A DNA stretch of 64,000 bases. It comes from Rhodococcus sp. IEGM 1409 (GTDB lineage: Bacteria > Actinomycetota > Actinomycetes > Mycobacteriales > Mycobacteriaceae). Made by a program: the position numbers and the translations under genes. Position 1 is the first letter of the stretch. The number at the start of each line of letters is the position of its first letter. The stretch lies in the NCBI RefSeq assembly GCF_030056735.1, contig NZ_JASHKN010000014.1:1-64000 (forward strand), read 5' to 3'. The notes beneath the pieces were generated by a model, which did not search any database, was not told the DNA's origin, and saw nothing but the letters and a program-made list of their open reading frames with translations. Below, one piece after another: positions 11,566 to 20,116 of this stretch.

Positions 11566-12933
11566 ATGAGTTCTCAGAAGCGTAAGCAGGTCATCCTGGG
11601 TGCCTACCTCGGCGGCGTCAACCATCACACTGCATGGTGGGATCCGCAGGCGGGCAGCCAGATCGAGTTCGATTCCTTCGAGCACACCGCTCGAACCGCC
11701 GAGCGTGGGAAGTTCGACTTCTTCTTCCTCGCCGAAGGTCTCGCCCTTCGTGAACGTGCAGGACAGATATTCGATCAGGACATCATCGGTAGGCCGGACA
11801 CCTTCACCGTGCTTGCATCGTTGGCGGCAGTGACCGAACACCTCGGTTTGGCCGGCACCATCAACGCCACGTTCAACGAGCCGTACGAACTGGCCCGCCA
11901 ATTCGCGACGCTCGATCAGTTGTCCGGGGGACGTGCCGCCTGGAACGTCGTCACCTCGTTCGACGCATTCACCGGCCAGAACTTTCGTCGCGGCGGATAC
12001 CTGGATCGTGCGCAACGATACGAGCGCGCGGAGGAGACGGTCGCGCTGGTGCGTGAACTGTGGGATTCGTGGCGCAGTGACGACATAGCGGCTGACAAGG
12101 GATCTGGGCGTTTTCTCGCGCGACCGGATGCCGGTGAATTCGCTTTCCACGGATCACATTTCGACGTGAATGGCCGATTCACAGTGCCGCGTAGCCCGCA
12201 AGGGCGCCCGGTTATTCTCCAGGCCGGTGTCTCGCCGCAAGGGCGGGATTTCGCTGCGGGCAATGCCGACGCGATCTTCTCACCGTACGGACAGTTGCCC
12301 GAGGCGGCCGACTTCTATCGTGACATCAAGGCTCGTGCCGTCGCGGCCGGACGCGACCCGGGTGACATCAAGATCCTGCCGTCGGCGAGTTTTGTTCTCG
12401 GCACGTCCGAGGCGGACGCGATCGAGAAATACCGCGATATTCGCGACCAGCAGGTCACCGGCCAGACCGCTTTGGTTCTGCTCGAGCAGATCTGGAATCT
12501 CGATCTGTCGAAGTACGATCCCGAAGGACCCCTACCCGATATCGCACCGGACCCCGAAGCCCCGCCGATCATCCAGGGGCGCGCCTTCATTCACCAGGAC
12601 CGTTTCGAGACCGTGGCAAAACTGCGCGCGGTCGCCGAGAGCAAGAAGTTGAATCTGCGCGAGGTGGTGATCGATCAGTTCGAGCGTGGACCGATCGTGG
12701 GTACGCCGCAGCAGGTTGCCGAGAAGATCGATTTGTTTGTCAGCAACGACGGTTCGGACGGATTTATCCTCGGGTCGCACCTGGTGCCGACCGGACTCGA
12801 CGAGTTCGTCGACAACGTGGTGCCGCTACTGCAGGATCGAGGTGTTCTCCGCAGTGACTACGAAGGAACGACCTTGCGTGACAATCTCGGACTGCCCATT
12901 CCGGTGCAGCGGGAGCAAGTGTCAGCACGCTGA
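11566..12933 (+). CDS. NtaA/SnaA/DszA-family FMNH2-dependent monooxygenase
   Basis: The 455-residue luciferase-like monooxygenase matches the NtaA/SnaA/SoxA(DszA) branch. It has HTAWWDPQ, the GKFDFFFLAEGL strand, the substrate/flavin loop LDQLSGGRAAWNVVTS, YLDRAQRYERAEE, and the SPQGRPVILQAGVSPQGRDFA stretch. It is close in length to dibenzothiophene-sulfone and nitrilotriacetate monooxygenases. These need a separate flavin reductase, which is not encoded nearby. The start is set by GAGGA ten bases upstream of ATG 11566. It is the second gene of the riboswitch-led operon. A sulfur-scavenging role is inferred from context. Confidence 0.9.
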   Translation: MSSQKRKQVILGAYLGGVNHHTAWWDPQAGSQIEFDSFEHTARTAERGKFDFFFLAEGLALRERAGQIFDQDIIGRPDTFTVLASLAAVTEHLGLAGTINATFNEPYELARQFATLDQLSGGRAAWNVVTSFDAFTGQNFRRGGYLDRAQRYERAEETVALVRELWDSWRSDDIAADKGSGRFLARPDAGEFAFHGSHFDVNGRFTVPRSPQGRPVILQAGVSPQGRDFAAGNADAIFSPYGQLPEAADFYRDIKARAVAAGRDPGDIKILPSASFVLGTSEADAIEKYRDIRDQQVTGQTALVLLEQIWNLDLSKYDPEGPLPDIAPDPEAPPIIQGRAFIHQDRFETVAKLRAVAESKKLNLREVVIDQFERGPIVGTPQQVAEKIDLFVSNDGSDGFILGSHLVPTGLDEFVDNVVPLLQDRGVLRSDYEGTTLRDNLGLPIPVQREQVSAR

Positions 12934-12946
12934 TCGACCGAAGTGG

Positions 12947-12978
12947 CAAGGGCCCAGCCGAAATCGGCTGGGCCCTTG
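12947..12978. terminator. Bidirectional hairpin terminator
   Basis: A 14-bp GC-rich stem (12947-12960 with 12965-12978), a 4-base loop and a short T run lie between the convergent monooxygenase and Stealth genes. Confidence 0.85.
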
Positions 12979-12984
12979 TTTCAA

Positions 12985-14511
12985 CTAGGCTTCCCAGGGA
13001 GCAGGGATGGGGTAGTAGCTCTCCAGAAATTCCGTGATCTTGCGGGTGCGAAGTTCCAGATCGATCTCCGGAGCGCTGCCGTCGTTGAGGCAGAAGAAGT
13101 CCATGGAGCGCTTGGCGAGCAATGAGTCCATGTCGCGCAAACCGGCTTTGACCGTCGTATCGACGTACTTCACGGCTGCGGACTTCTGCACCACCGATCG
13201 TCCACTCATCAGTGTGTAGTAGTGGTACAGCGAATTGGTAACCGAGATATTGGAACTCGCGCGGAAGGTGCTTGCTGCAGTTGCGGCGAAGTCTTCGGCG
13301 AACTCGCGTTCCATCTCTGCCATCACGCTCTTACGCAGCGGCGTCGCTGCGTGCTCGAGGTGCCTGGTCGTCATCAGCCCGAAGCGGTCCTGAAGCAACC
13401 GGCGGTTGACGCGTGCCGCATTCTCGAACCCGCTGCGGTCGTTGTCGTTGTGTCCCAAACCGATTCTGGTATCGGCTTCGATGAACATGCTGATCCCACC
13501 GGGGGAGAAGAACATGTCCGGACCGACGGGGCGACCGAAGAACATGTCGTCGTTCGAGTAGAGGAAGTGTTCTGCCAGACCCGGTATATGGTGCAGCTGG
13601 CATTCGACAGCTTGAGAATTATGGGTCGGCAACACAGTTGGATCGGCGAAGAACTTTTCGCTGGGCATGAACGTGACTCGCGGATCGTCGGCAAGCCAGT
13701 CCGGCCGATCGGAATCGGTCGCGACGAAGATACGCCGGATCCACGGCGCATACATGTGGATGGATCGTAGCGCGTATTTGAGTTCGTCGATCTGACGGAA
13801 ACGCGCTTCTGATTCGTCGCCCTCGCCGACGATGTAGTTCTGCATGCGCTTGGCGCGCTGAGCCTGAAACTCTTTGGAAGAGCCGTCGACCCAGGAAAAG
13901 ACAAGATCGATATCGAAGCTGATATCGGAGGCATGATCGGCGAACATGTTCTCGATAGTCGGCCAGATCCGGCCGAATCGCTCGACGGTTCCTCGGACAG
14001 CTTCTTCGGGGAGGACGGTACGTCGTGTCAGTGAATTCTCGACGGGCAGAACGATTTCTTCGTCGGAAATCGACCATAATTCGATTTGAACTCCGATGTT
14101 TGCGCCGTAGTTCATGCCGCTTGCGACGTGAACCCTCGGCCGGAACAAGCGGAAGATCCGTGACTTGTTGGTCTTCGACAGGGCGCCGTCCGCAACAAGA
14201 AGCGCTGGGCTCTTCTTTGCGTCGACGGTTTTGGAATAGAAGGGTGCGTTGGTGCATCCCTCGACAAGTGCCTGCCGCAGGTTCTTGCGTTCGGTCCAGC
14301 TGACTGCGATGACGGGGCGCTCGTCGTTTCCGCGGACGAGTAGATACTCGATCCCTGCGGCGTCGAGGACGCCGCGGATGAACAGCAGATCTTCGACCAT
14401 CGCTTCGAGCGGCGTGGTGGTCGTGATCGCGAGGGCAAATCGATTCTTGAATCGGACGGTCTCGGGTAGTTCACCCATCCGCGCGCGTGACGCGGCCGAC
14501 GCCGGTTCCAC
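12985..14511 (-). CDS. Stealth-family sugar-phosphate transferase
   Basis: The protein has at least 508 residues and carries the conserved Stealth regions in order: CR1 FDIDLVFSWVDGS (about 195), CR2 RQIDELKYALRSIHMYAPWI and ATDSDRPDWL (about 235-275), CR3 THNSQAVECQLHHIPGLAEH and YSNDDMFFG (about 295-325), and a CR4-like DFFCLNDG near the C-terminus. Stealth proteins transfer hexose-1-phosphates to polysaccharide chains, for example in capsule or wall-phosphopolymer synthesis. No other glycan genes adjoin it. The GTG at 14511 has a poor ribosome site. The frame stays open upstream with protein-like sequence to an ATT codon at 14575-14577, which has GGAAGG six bases before it, so the true start may be there. 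Confidence 0.9.
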   Translation of the reverse strand: MEPASAASRARMGELPETVRFKNRFALAITTTTPLEAMVEDLLFIRGVLDAAGIEYLLVRGNDERPVIAVSWTERKNLRQALVEGCTNAPFYSKTVDAKKSPALLVADGALSKTNKSRIFRLFRPRVHVASGMNYGANIGVQIELWSISDEEIVLPVENSLTRRTVLPEEAVRGTVERFGRIWPTIENMFADHASDISFDIDLVFSWVDGSSKEFQAQRAKRMQNYIVGEGDESEARFRQIDELKYALRSIHMYAPWIRRIFVATDSDRPDWLADDPRVTFMPSEKFFADPTVLPTHNSQAVECQLHHIPGLAEHFLYSNDDMFFGRPVGPDMFFSPGGISMFIEADTRIGLGHNDNDRSGFENAARVNRRLLQDRFGLMTTRHLEHAATPLRKSVMAEMEREFAEDFAATAASTFRASSNISVTNSLYHYYTLMSGRSVVQKSAAVKYVDTTVKAGLRDMDSLLAKRSMDFFCLNDGSAPEIDLELRTRKITEFLESYYPIPAPWEA

Positions 14512-14758
14512 GGGATTGGGGCTGTCCTGCTCCGGGGGTACGAAGTAGATGTCGTGCGGAGCGGGAGATTCTGTAATGGGATGCCTTCCGATTCTGATCC
14601 AGCTGTGTATCTGTCGCCCCCGACGCTGCGCGAGCGTGGTGGCGACGAGCTCAGTCTATGCCGTCGATGCCGAAAGTCGGACATGAGTGACGGGGATGGG
14701 TAGGGCGGGGCGAGTCGGGTACCCCGAGGACCGAAGCGAGAGTGAAGGAGGAGATCCC

Positions 14759-14992
14759 ATGCGTGTGAAAGCGATGGTCGGAACAGGGGCGATGGCTGTT
14801 GCGCTGGCCGCCGGTCCAGTTGCGACAGCTTCTGCGGAGGGAACCGACGCGGCGGGATCGGAAGGTTCACCGGAGATGCTGACCTGCGAGGTGGTCTTCG
14901 ATGCACTGGAAGACGTGAGCCCGGAATGGACGGAAGTGGGGATCGATCAGGTCGAAGACTGGTGTGAGTTGATCACCGGCGAAGAAGACTGA
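14759..14992 (+). CDS. Small secreted protein of unknown function
   Basis: The 77-residue product has a clear signal peptide (MRVKAMVGT, an Ala/Gly/Val core, cleavage after ASA). The acidic mature part of about 50 residues has two cysteines (TCEVV and WCELI) that could form a disulfide. A strong AAGGAGGA site seven bases before the ATG fixes the start. The mature domain was not recognised. It converges on the SnoaL-like gene with only three bases between stops. It is probably a real small exported protein. Confidence 0.75.
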   Translation: MRVKAMVGTGAMAVALAAGPVATASAEGTDAAGSEGSPEMLTCEVVFDALEDVSPEWTEVGIDQVEDWCELITGEED

Positions 14993-14995
14993 GCG

Positions 14996-15421
14996 TCAGC
15001 CGCGCGAGATCACTCGTCGTGACAGTCGCCACCGCCCGTCCTCGAGTTCGAATTCGTCGGCGTAGCTCCCGACGCCGCTGAGTTTGGGCGACGTGGTTGT
15101 GTCGACGTAGAACGTCCACACCGCATCCGCGCGGGCTGTAGTTTCCGAGGTCACGTCCACGGCGATCGCCGTGGTGACGTGGCGTGTGAATGTGCCCGGG
15201 CCTTGTATCCCGGCGGCCCGACGCCCGCGTACTCCAGCAGCAATTTCTTCGCGGCCACGTCGTACCTGTGCGGGGATACCGCGATCGGGATTAGCGGGCA
15301 TGTTCCATTCGGCCTCGCGGGTGAACTGCTCCACGTAATCCTCGACCGAGCCGGTATCGGCAAGATGCGCGATCCGAGCGAGCGTTGAACGAATCTGTTC
15401 GGCAGGGCTCTCGGGTTGCAT
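14996..15421 (-). CDS. SnoaL-like/NTF2-fold protein
   Basis: The 141-residue protein fits a SnoaL-like (nuclear transport factor 2-like) cone fold: an N-terminal helix AEQIRSTLARIAHLAD, DYVEQFTREAEWNMP, a central helix with GREEIAAGVRGRR, and the C-terminal strand pair ADEFELEDGRWRLSRRVI. Members are small hydrolases, isomerases or ligand-binding proteins, and the function cannot be deduced. GGAGGA sits six bases before ATG 15421; the frame extends 16 codons further up without a better start. Confidence 0.75.
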   Translation of the reverse strand: MQPESPAEQIRSTLARIAHLADTGSVEDYVEQFTREAEWNMPANPDRGIPAQVRRGREEIAAGVRGRRAAGIQGPGTFTRHVTTAIAVDVTSETTARADAVWTFYVDTTTSPKLSGVGSYADEFELEDGRWRLSRRVISRG

Positions 15422-15656
15422 TCTGTCCTCCGTAGGCGTGGGTGCGGCAGATCGGACGCTACAGCTCATGACGACAACGACGATGGCCCCGTCCCATTGA
15501 GCGGCAACATCCCACAGCCGGGCGAGGGACGAAAGTTGAGATCACCTCGAGTTCAACCGTATTCGAGCTCGCAGCGTAAATGATTGAGTGTTCACAGTAG
15601 GCAGTGCCATAACGACTGCCGTGCCCGTAGGCTTGACCGACTCACAGGAGATCGCC

Positions 15657-16631
15657 ATGTCCGTCACCGAACTCGAACGCATCACCCAGACCCCGGACCA
15701 GATCTATGCTGCCGGCGGAATCACCGTCCACAAAGTAGGTGAACTGATCGGCGCCCGCATCGACGGAGTACATCTCTCCGGAGACCTGTCCGACGAGACT
15801 GCCTACGCAATCACCTATGCGCTGGCCGCGCACAAGGTTGTGTTCTTCCGTGGGCAGCACCACCTCGACGACGCGTCGCAGTACGAATTTGCGGGAACTC
15901 TCGGTACCCAGACCACCCCGCACCCGACGGTGAAGTCCAGGGGCGACAAACTGTTGGTGCTCGACCGCGCCGCCAACAGTTGGCACACGGACGTGACGTT
16001 CGTCGACCGCATCCCGAAAGCATCGGTTCTGCGAGCTACGACCATTCCCGAGTACGGCGGAGCGACCACGTGGGCGTCGACTACCGCTGCGTACGACCAA
16101 CTGCCGCCTTCGCTCAAGGTATTTGTCGAGAATCTGCGTGCCGTTCACACCAATGCCTACGACTACGCCGAGGTTGTCAACCAGGCGAACCCGGTAGACG
16201 CGCAACGACTGGCCTACTACGCCGAATTCACTCGTGAGATCTACGAGACCGAACACCCGGTGGTGCGGATCCATCCGGCGACGGGGGAGAAGACCCTCCT
16301 GCTCGGTCACTTCTTCAAGGAGTTCGTCGGGCTCAAGCCGTCCGAGTCGGTCGCTCTCTACCAGATTCTCCAGGCGCGAATCATCAAGTTGGAAAACACT
16401 GTTCGATGGAACTGGACGGCCGGCGACCTGGCGATCTGGGACAACCAGGCGACTCAGCACTACGGGATCGCCGACTACGGAACTCAGGCACGCAGTGTGC
16501 ACCGAGTGACGTTGGCCGGTGGCGTTCCGGTTGACGTCCACGGCGAGCCGAGTCGAATCCTTCAGGGCGACGCCACGGAGTATTCGATCATCGCGGACAT
16601 CGATCGGCTTCCGGGCTTTGCTGCGAACTGA
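15657..16631 (+). CDS. Alpha-ketoglutarate-dependent alkylsulfatase/taurine-type dioxygenase
   Basis: The 324-residue Fe(II)/2-oxoglutarate dioxygenase belongs to the TauD/TfdA family and closely resembles Mycobacterium Rv3406 and AtsK alkylsulfatases. The iron ligands are His and Asp of WHTDVTF and the His of ATQHYGI; the 2-oxoglutarate-binding Arg is in ARSVHRVTL. Other landmarks are [10 protein letters not shown] and [15 protein letters not shown]. The reaction would cleave alkyl sulfate esters (or taurine-like sulfonates) to release sulfate or sulfite for growth. AGGAG lies six bases before ATG 15657; an upstream in-frame GTG is not preferred. It fits the sulfur theme of the riboswitch-controlled monooxygenases 3 kb away. 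Confidence 0.88.
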   Translation: MSVTELERITQTPDQIYAAGGITVHKVGELIGARIDGVHLSGDLSDETAYAITYALAAHKVVFFRGQHHLDDASQYEFAGTLGTQTTPHPTVKSRGDKLLVLDRAANSWHTDVTFVDRIPKASVLRATTIPEYGGATTWASTTAAYDQLPPSLKVFVENLRAVHTNAYDYAEVVNQANPVDAQRLAYYAEFTREIYETEHPVVRIHPATGEKTLLLGHFFKEFVGLKPSESVALYQILQARIIKLENTVRWNWTAGDLAIWDNQATQHYGIADYGTQARSVHRVTLAGGVPVDVHGEPSRILQGDATEYSIIADIDRLPGFAAN

Positions 16632-16716
16632 TCAATCTGAGCTTTTCCAGATCCGGCAGCCTGTCACATCAGTTCCCGTCTCGGCTTCGGGATGTGTTCG
16701 GCCGCCGCCGACAACG

Positions 16717-18510
16717 TCAGGCTTTGACCACCTTGCGCCCGAGCAACGATGCAACCAATCCGTCGACGAAGGTCGCCTGACGGCCGAGAGGATCGGAATC
16801 CGCTACCGCGACGCTGCCGATCGAAATCGATCTCGTCAGGCCGGTCTCGCTGATGAATTCGGCGGCGAGGTGCGCTTCTCGGAACGTGAGGCCGCCCAGA
16901 TGTGTCGTGTCGTCGACGCCGAGAACGCGCCCATCGATGATGTCCATGTCGAAGTGGACGTGGACGCCGTTCACGCCCTGGCCCGCCGCGGCGAGGACAC
17001 GAGGCATCAAGGCCGCCATGCCATGGCGATCGATCTCGTCGATCGTCACCAGCAATACCCCGTACTCGTCGAGTGCGCGCTTGTGATCGACCGTTGCGTT
17101 CTTGACCCCTACCAAGACGGTGTTCTCCAAACTGGGGCCGTGCAGATCCACCGCCGACGACAGCAATTGCGCGATATCGCCGTGGGAGGCGAAAATTATT
17201 GCACCCAAATCGGTTCCGGGTTCGGTGGTGATCGGAATTCTGGTGTTCTGCCAGGCCTCGGAAGTGAGCCACAGCGGCAACGTCGTGAGATCCGCGGCGG
17301 CGTTCTCGCCTTGAATGCAGTTGAAACCGATTCCGGACATGTCTTCGCGTAGACCGTGATCGAGGAGATGGTTTGCCAGGCCGGTAGTTTCGAGGTCGAT
17401 CAATTCGACGGTCGCATTGGTATCGATCGGTTCGGTGCCCAGGACATAGCGCTTTTCGACGTAGGGCGATGTCATTGCCATCAAGAGCGCGCCGTAGTCG
17501 ATCGTGAAGTCGACCGTGCCACCCAGTCGGTATTCGTCACCTGTTTCTCCGGCGTCGACGAGGAGGTGATCGCTGCTGGCGCTGATCACCTTCAATCGCG
17601 GATCCATCGGGGTCAAGCCTTCCGGCGAGATGTCTTCGCGGCCGATGGACAAGATCAGACGTCGGCTCGGTTTGTCCTCGTTGTCGAAGACGGGGCGTCG
17701 GCCGAACGCGTCTTCCCCTGAGACGCCATACGGCCGCGACGGCTTGATCTTGGCCTCGATGATGTCAGCTGTCAGAGTGAAGGCGTCGTTGTTCAGCAGT
17801 TCGTACAGCCCTGGGGGAGTGGGTGATTCGGCCAGAACGATGCTGGCACCCAAACGCAGATGGTTAATCCCCTCGGGCATTTTGCCGGTCTCGAGGAGCG
17901 GCAGGGAGAACGTATTGCCGCCGGAAACGATCGGCAGTTCGATCGAGAACCGCTTCGTGATTTCGTCGGCTATGTAGACCAGGTTCGACAAGTTGTCGAC
18001 GGTCGGTTGGATGCCGCCGACGCACGCGAGGTTTGCGCCGATTCCGATCAGTCTGATGCCCTTGACGGGAAGGATTTCAGCGACGACGTCCAATGCCTCT
18101 GCCGGCAGGATTCCTTCGCGGAGATCGCCGAGGTCGATCATCAGCACGATGTCGTGGACGACTCCTCGCACCCGCGCTGCTCTGCCCAGGGCAACAATCG
18201 TCGTCAACTCGGAGTTGAGGCTGATGTCGGCGTAGCGGATCGTGTCGTCGATCTCGTTCAGCGACGGTGCGCGGATCAGCATCAGGGGAACGGTGATGCC
18301 GTCGCGGCGAATGCGGGCCAGGTTGTCCAAGCGGGAGTCGGCGATCTGTGCGACGCCGCCGCGGACCATTGCTCGCGCCACCTTGGGGGAGCCACACGTA
18401 GATTTGCTGACGCCGGCCACCGAAATACCCTTGGCATTGGACGCTTCGACGAGGACGCGCGCATTCTGTTCGATACGACGCAGGTCGACGGTGATGGTCG
18501 GTCCAGTCAT
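16717..18510 (-). CDS. Fusion of ornithine-racemase-like PLP domain and arginase-like domain
   Basis: The 597-residue protein has two parts. Residues 1 to about 360 match type III alanine/ornithine racemases (Orr): the PLP lysine in VAGVSKSTCG, IADSRLDNLARI, MIDLGDLREG, IVSGGNTFSL, LRLGASIVL and SIGREDISPEGLTP. Residues about 370-597 resemble ureohydrolases: VHVHFDMDIID keeps the second metal motif and is followed by GLTFREAH. However, the first metal motif reads IFASHGD instead of xxDAHxD, the GGDHS box is not seen, and EVNP is replaced by SVAV. The C-terminal domain may therefore be a modified or inactive arginase. It is divergent from an amino-acid permease, so a basic amino acid such as ornithine or arginine is a likely ligand. 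Confidence 0.85.
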   Translation of the reverse strand: MTGPTITVDLRRIEQNARVLVEASNAKGISVAGVSKSTCGSPKVARAMVRGGVAQIADSRLDNLARIRRDGITVPLMLIRAPSLNEIDDTIRYADISLNSELTTIVALGRAARVRGVVHDIVLMIDLGDLREGILPAEALDVVAEILPVKGIRLIGIGANLACVGGIQPTVDNLSNLVYIADEITKRFSIELPIVSGGNTFSLPLLETGKMPEGINHLRLGASIVLAESPTPPGLYELLNNDAFTLTADIIEAKIKPSRPYGVSGEDAFGRRPVFDNEDKPSRRLILSIGREDISPEGLTPMDPRLKVISASSDHLLVDAGETGDEYRLGGTVDFTIDYGALLMAMTSPYVEKRYVLGTEPIDTNATVELIDLETTGLANHLLDHGLREDMSGIGFNCIQGENAAADLTTLPLWLTSEAWQNTRIPITTEPGTDLGAIIFASHGDIAQLLSSAVDLHGPSLENTVLVGVKNATVDHKRALDEYGVLLVTIDEIDRHGMAALMPRVLAAAGQGVNGVHVHFDMDIIDGRVLGVDDTTHLGGLTFREAHLAAEFISETGLTRSISIGSVAVADSDPLGRQATFVDGLVASLLGRKVVKA

Positions 18511-18600
18511 GATCTCCCCGTTTTCTCCGAAGGCGGTTCACGCTCCAGGCATTGCGGACCGGACGGTTGGCGTGAGCTGGACAACTTTGCTCCAACTGTT

Positions 18601-18614
18601 GTGTCGTAGGACAC
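18601..18614. promoter_or_regulatory. Small inverted repeat between fusion enzyme and permease genes
   Basis: GTGTC-N4-GACAC lies in the 160-bp divergent intergenic region, 57 bp before the permease ATG. It could be half of a regulator site controlling both genes. No local regulator gene is present. Confidence 0.3.
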
Positions 18615-18670
18615 TTACGTGCAGTATGAGGATACAATAGTTTCCTACCAGGCACTCTAGAGGAGCGTCG

Positions 18671-20116
18671 ATGGCTACTCTCGTCAAACACGTACTTCGG
18701 CGCAAGCCGGCTTTGCAGACAGACCAGGAGACCGGCGCAGATACCAACGGCGGCGAGCTGACCCGCAGTATCGGTTTAGCGCAGTTGTCCATGTTCGGCA
18801 TCGGCGCCACGATCGGCACCGGTATCTTCTTCGTCCTCTCGCAGGCAGTCCCGGTTGCGGGTCCGGCAGTCATCATCTCCTTCGTTGTTGCCGGTGTCGT
18901 CGCGGGACTCACGGCGATCTGTTACGCGGAGTTGGCCGGAGCTGTACCGGCGTCGGGCTCGTCGTATTCCTACGCTTACGCGACGCTCGGAGAGCTTCCG
19001 GCCATGGCGGTCGGCGCGTGTCTGCTCCTCGAGTACGGAGTCTCGGCCGCAGCGGTGTCCGTCGGATGGTCGCAATATTTGAACCAGTTACTGGGCAACC
19101 TCTTCGGCTTCCAGATCCCAGATGCGCTGTCACAAGCGCCGGAGCAGGGCGGCATCATCAATCTGCCCGCAGTGATCCTGGTGTGTCTGTGCGGTGTTCT
19201 GCTCATCCGCGGCGCCAGTGAATCAGCCAAGGCCAACGCCATCATGGTCTCGATCAAACTCGCGATTCTGCTGCTCTTCATCGTGGTCGGCATCGGCGGA
19301 TGGAACAGCAATCACTTCGCCGACTTCGCACCGTTCGGATTCAGCGGCGTCATGTCCGCCGCCGGAATCATCTTCTTCTCCTACATCGGCCTCGACGCAG
19401 TGTCCACCGCCGGCGAAGAAGTGAAGAATCCTCGTCGCAATCTCCCTCTCGCGATCCTCATTGCACTCGTGTCCGTCACTGCGATCTACATCGCCGTTGT
19501 CGCCGTCGCGATCGGTGCACAGGATTCCGCATCGTTCGAAGGTCAGGAAGCCGGACTGTCGGCCATCCTCGAACAGGTGACCGGATCTACCTGGCCGGGA
19601 ACACTTCTGGCCGCCGGAGCAGTGATCTCGATCTGCAGCGTCACACTCGTGGTCATCTACGGTCAGACCCGCATCCTGTTCGCGATGTCACGCGACGGCA
19701 TGATTCCGTCGATCTTCCACAAAGTGAACCCGCGGACTCTGACACCGGTGCCCAACACCATCATCGTCTGCGTTGTCATCAGCATTCTGGCCGGTTTCAT
19801 TCCGATCAACTTCCTCGCCGAAATGACCAGCATCGGAACCCTGGTGGCCTTCCTCGTGGTTTCGGTCGGGGTCATCATCCTGCGGCGCAGTGACCCGGAC
19901 CTGCCGCGCAGCTTCAAAGTTCCCGGCTATCCGGTGACGCCGATCCTCTCGATCCTGGGTTGCCTGTGGATCATCAAGGACCTCCGAACCGTCACGATCT
20001 ACGTGTTCCTCGTGTGGGTGACCGTCGCGATCATCTGGTATTTCGCTTACGGTATGAAGCACTCGCGTCTCGGTGCGAAGAACCGCGCCGACTTGGGATC
20101 GGAGTCCGAGTCATGA
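18671..20116 (+). CDS. APC-family amino acid permease
   Basis: The 481-residue membrane protein is of the cationic amino acid transporter type. The first helix holds the substrate motif FGIGATIGTGIFF, about twelve hydrophobic helices follow, and the middle has FFSYIGLDAVSTAGEEVKNP, the classic CAT signature. It would import a cationic or other amino acid by proton coupling. Its stop overlaps the start of the universal stress protein gene (ATGA), so the two are translationally coupled. It is divergent from the racemase/arginase-like fusion, which suggests a joint role in basic amino acid use. GAGGA precedes the ATG. Confidence 0.92.
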   Translation: MATLVKHVLRRKPALQTDQETGADTNGGELTRSIGLAQLSMFGIGATIGTGIFFVLSQAVPVAGPAVIISFVVAGVVAGLTAICYAELAGAVPASGSSYSYAYATLGELPAMAVGACLLLEYGVSAAAVSVGWSQYLNQLLGNLFGFQIPDALSQAPEQGGIINLPAVILVCLCGVLLIRGASESAKANAIMVSIKLAILLLFIVVGIGGWNSNHFADFAPFGFSGVMSAAGIIFFSYIGLDAVSTAGEEVKNPRRNLPLAILIALVSVTAIYIAVVAVAIGAQDSASFEGQEAGLSAILEQVTGSTWPGTLLAAGAVISICSVTLVVIYGQTRILFAMSRDGMIPSIFHKVNPRTLTPVPNTIIVCVVISILAGFIPINFLAEMTSIGTLVAFLVVSVGVIILRRSDPDLPRSFKVPGYPVTPILSILGCLWIIKDLRTVTIYVFLVWVTVAIIWYFAYGMKHSRLGAKNRADLGSESES

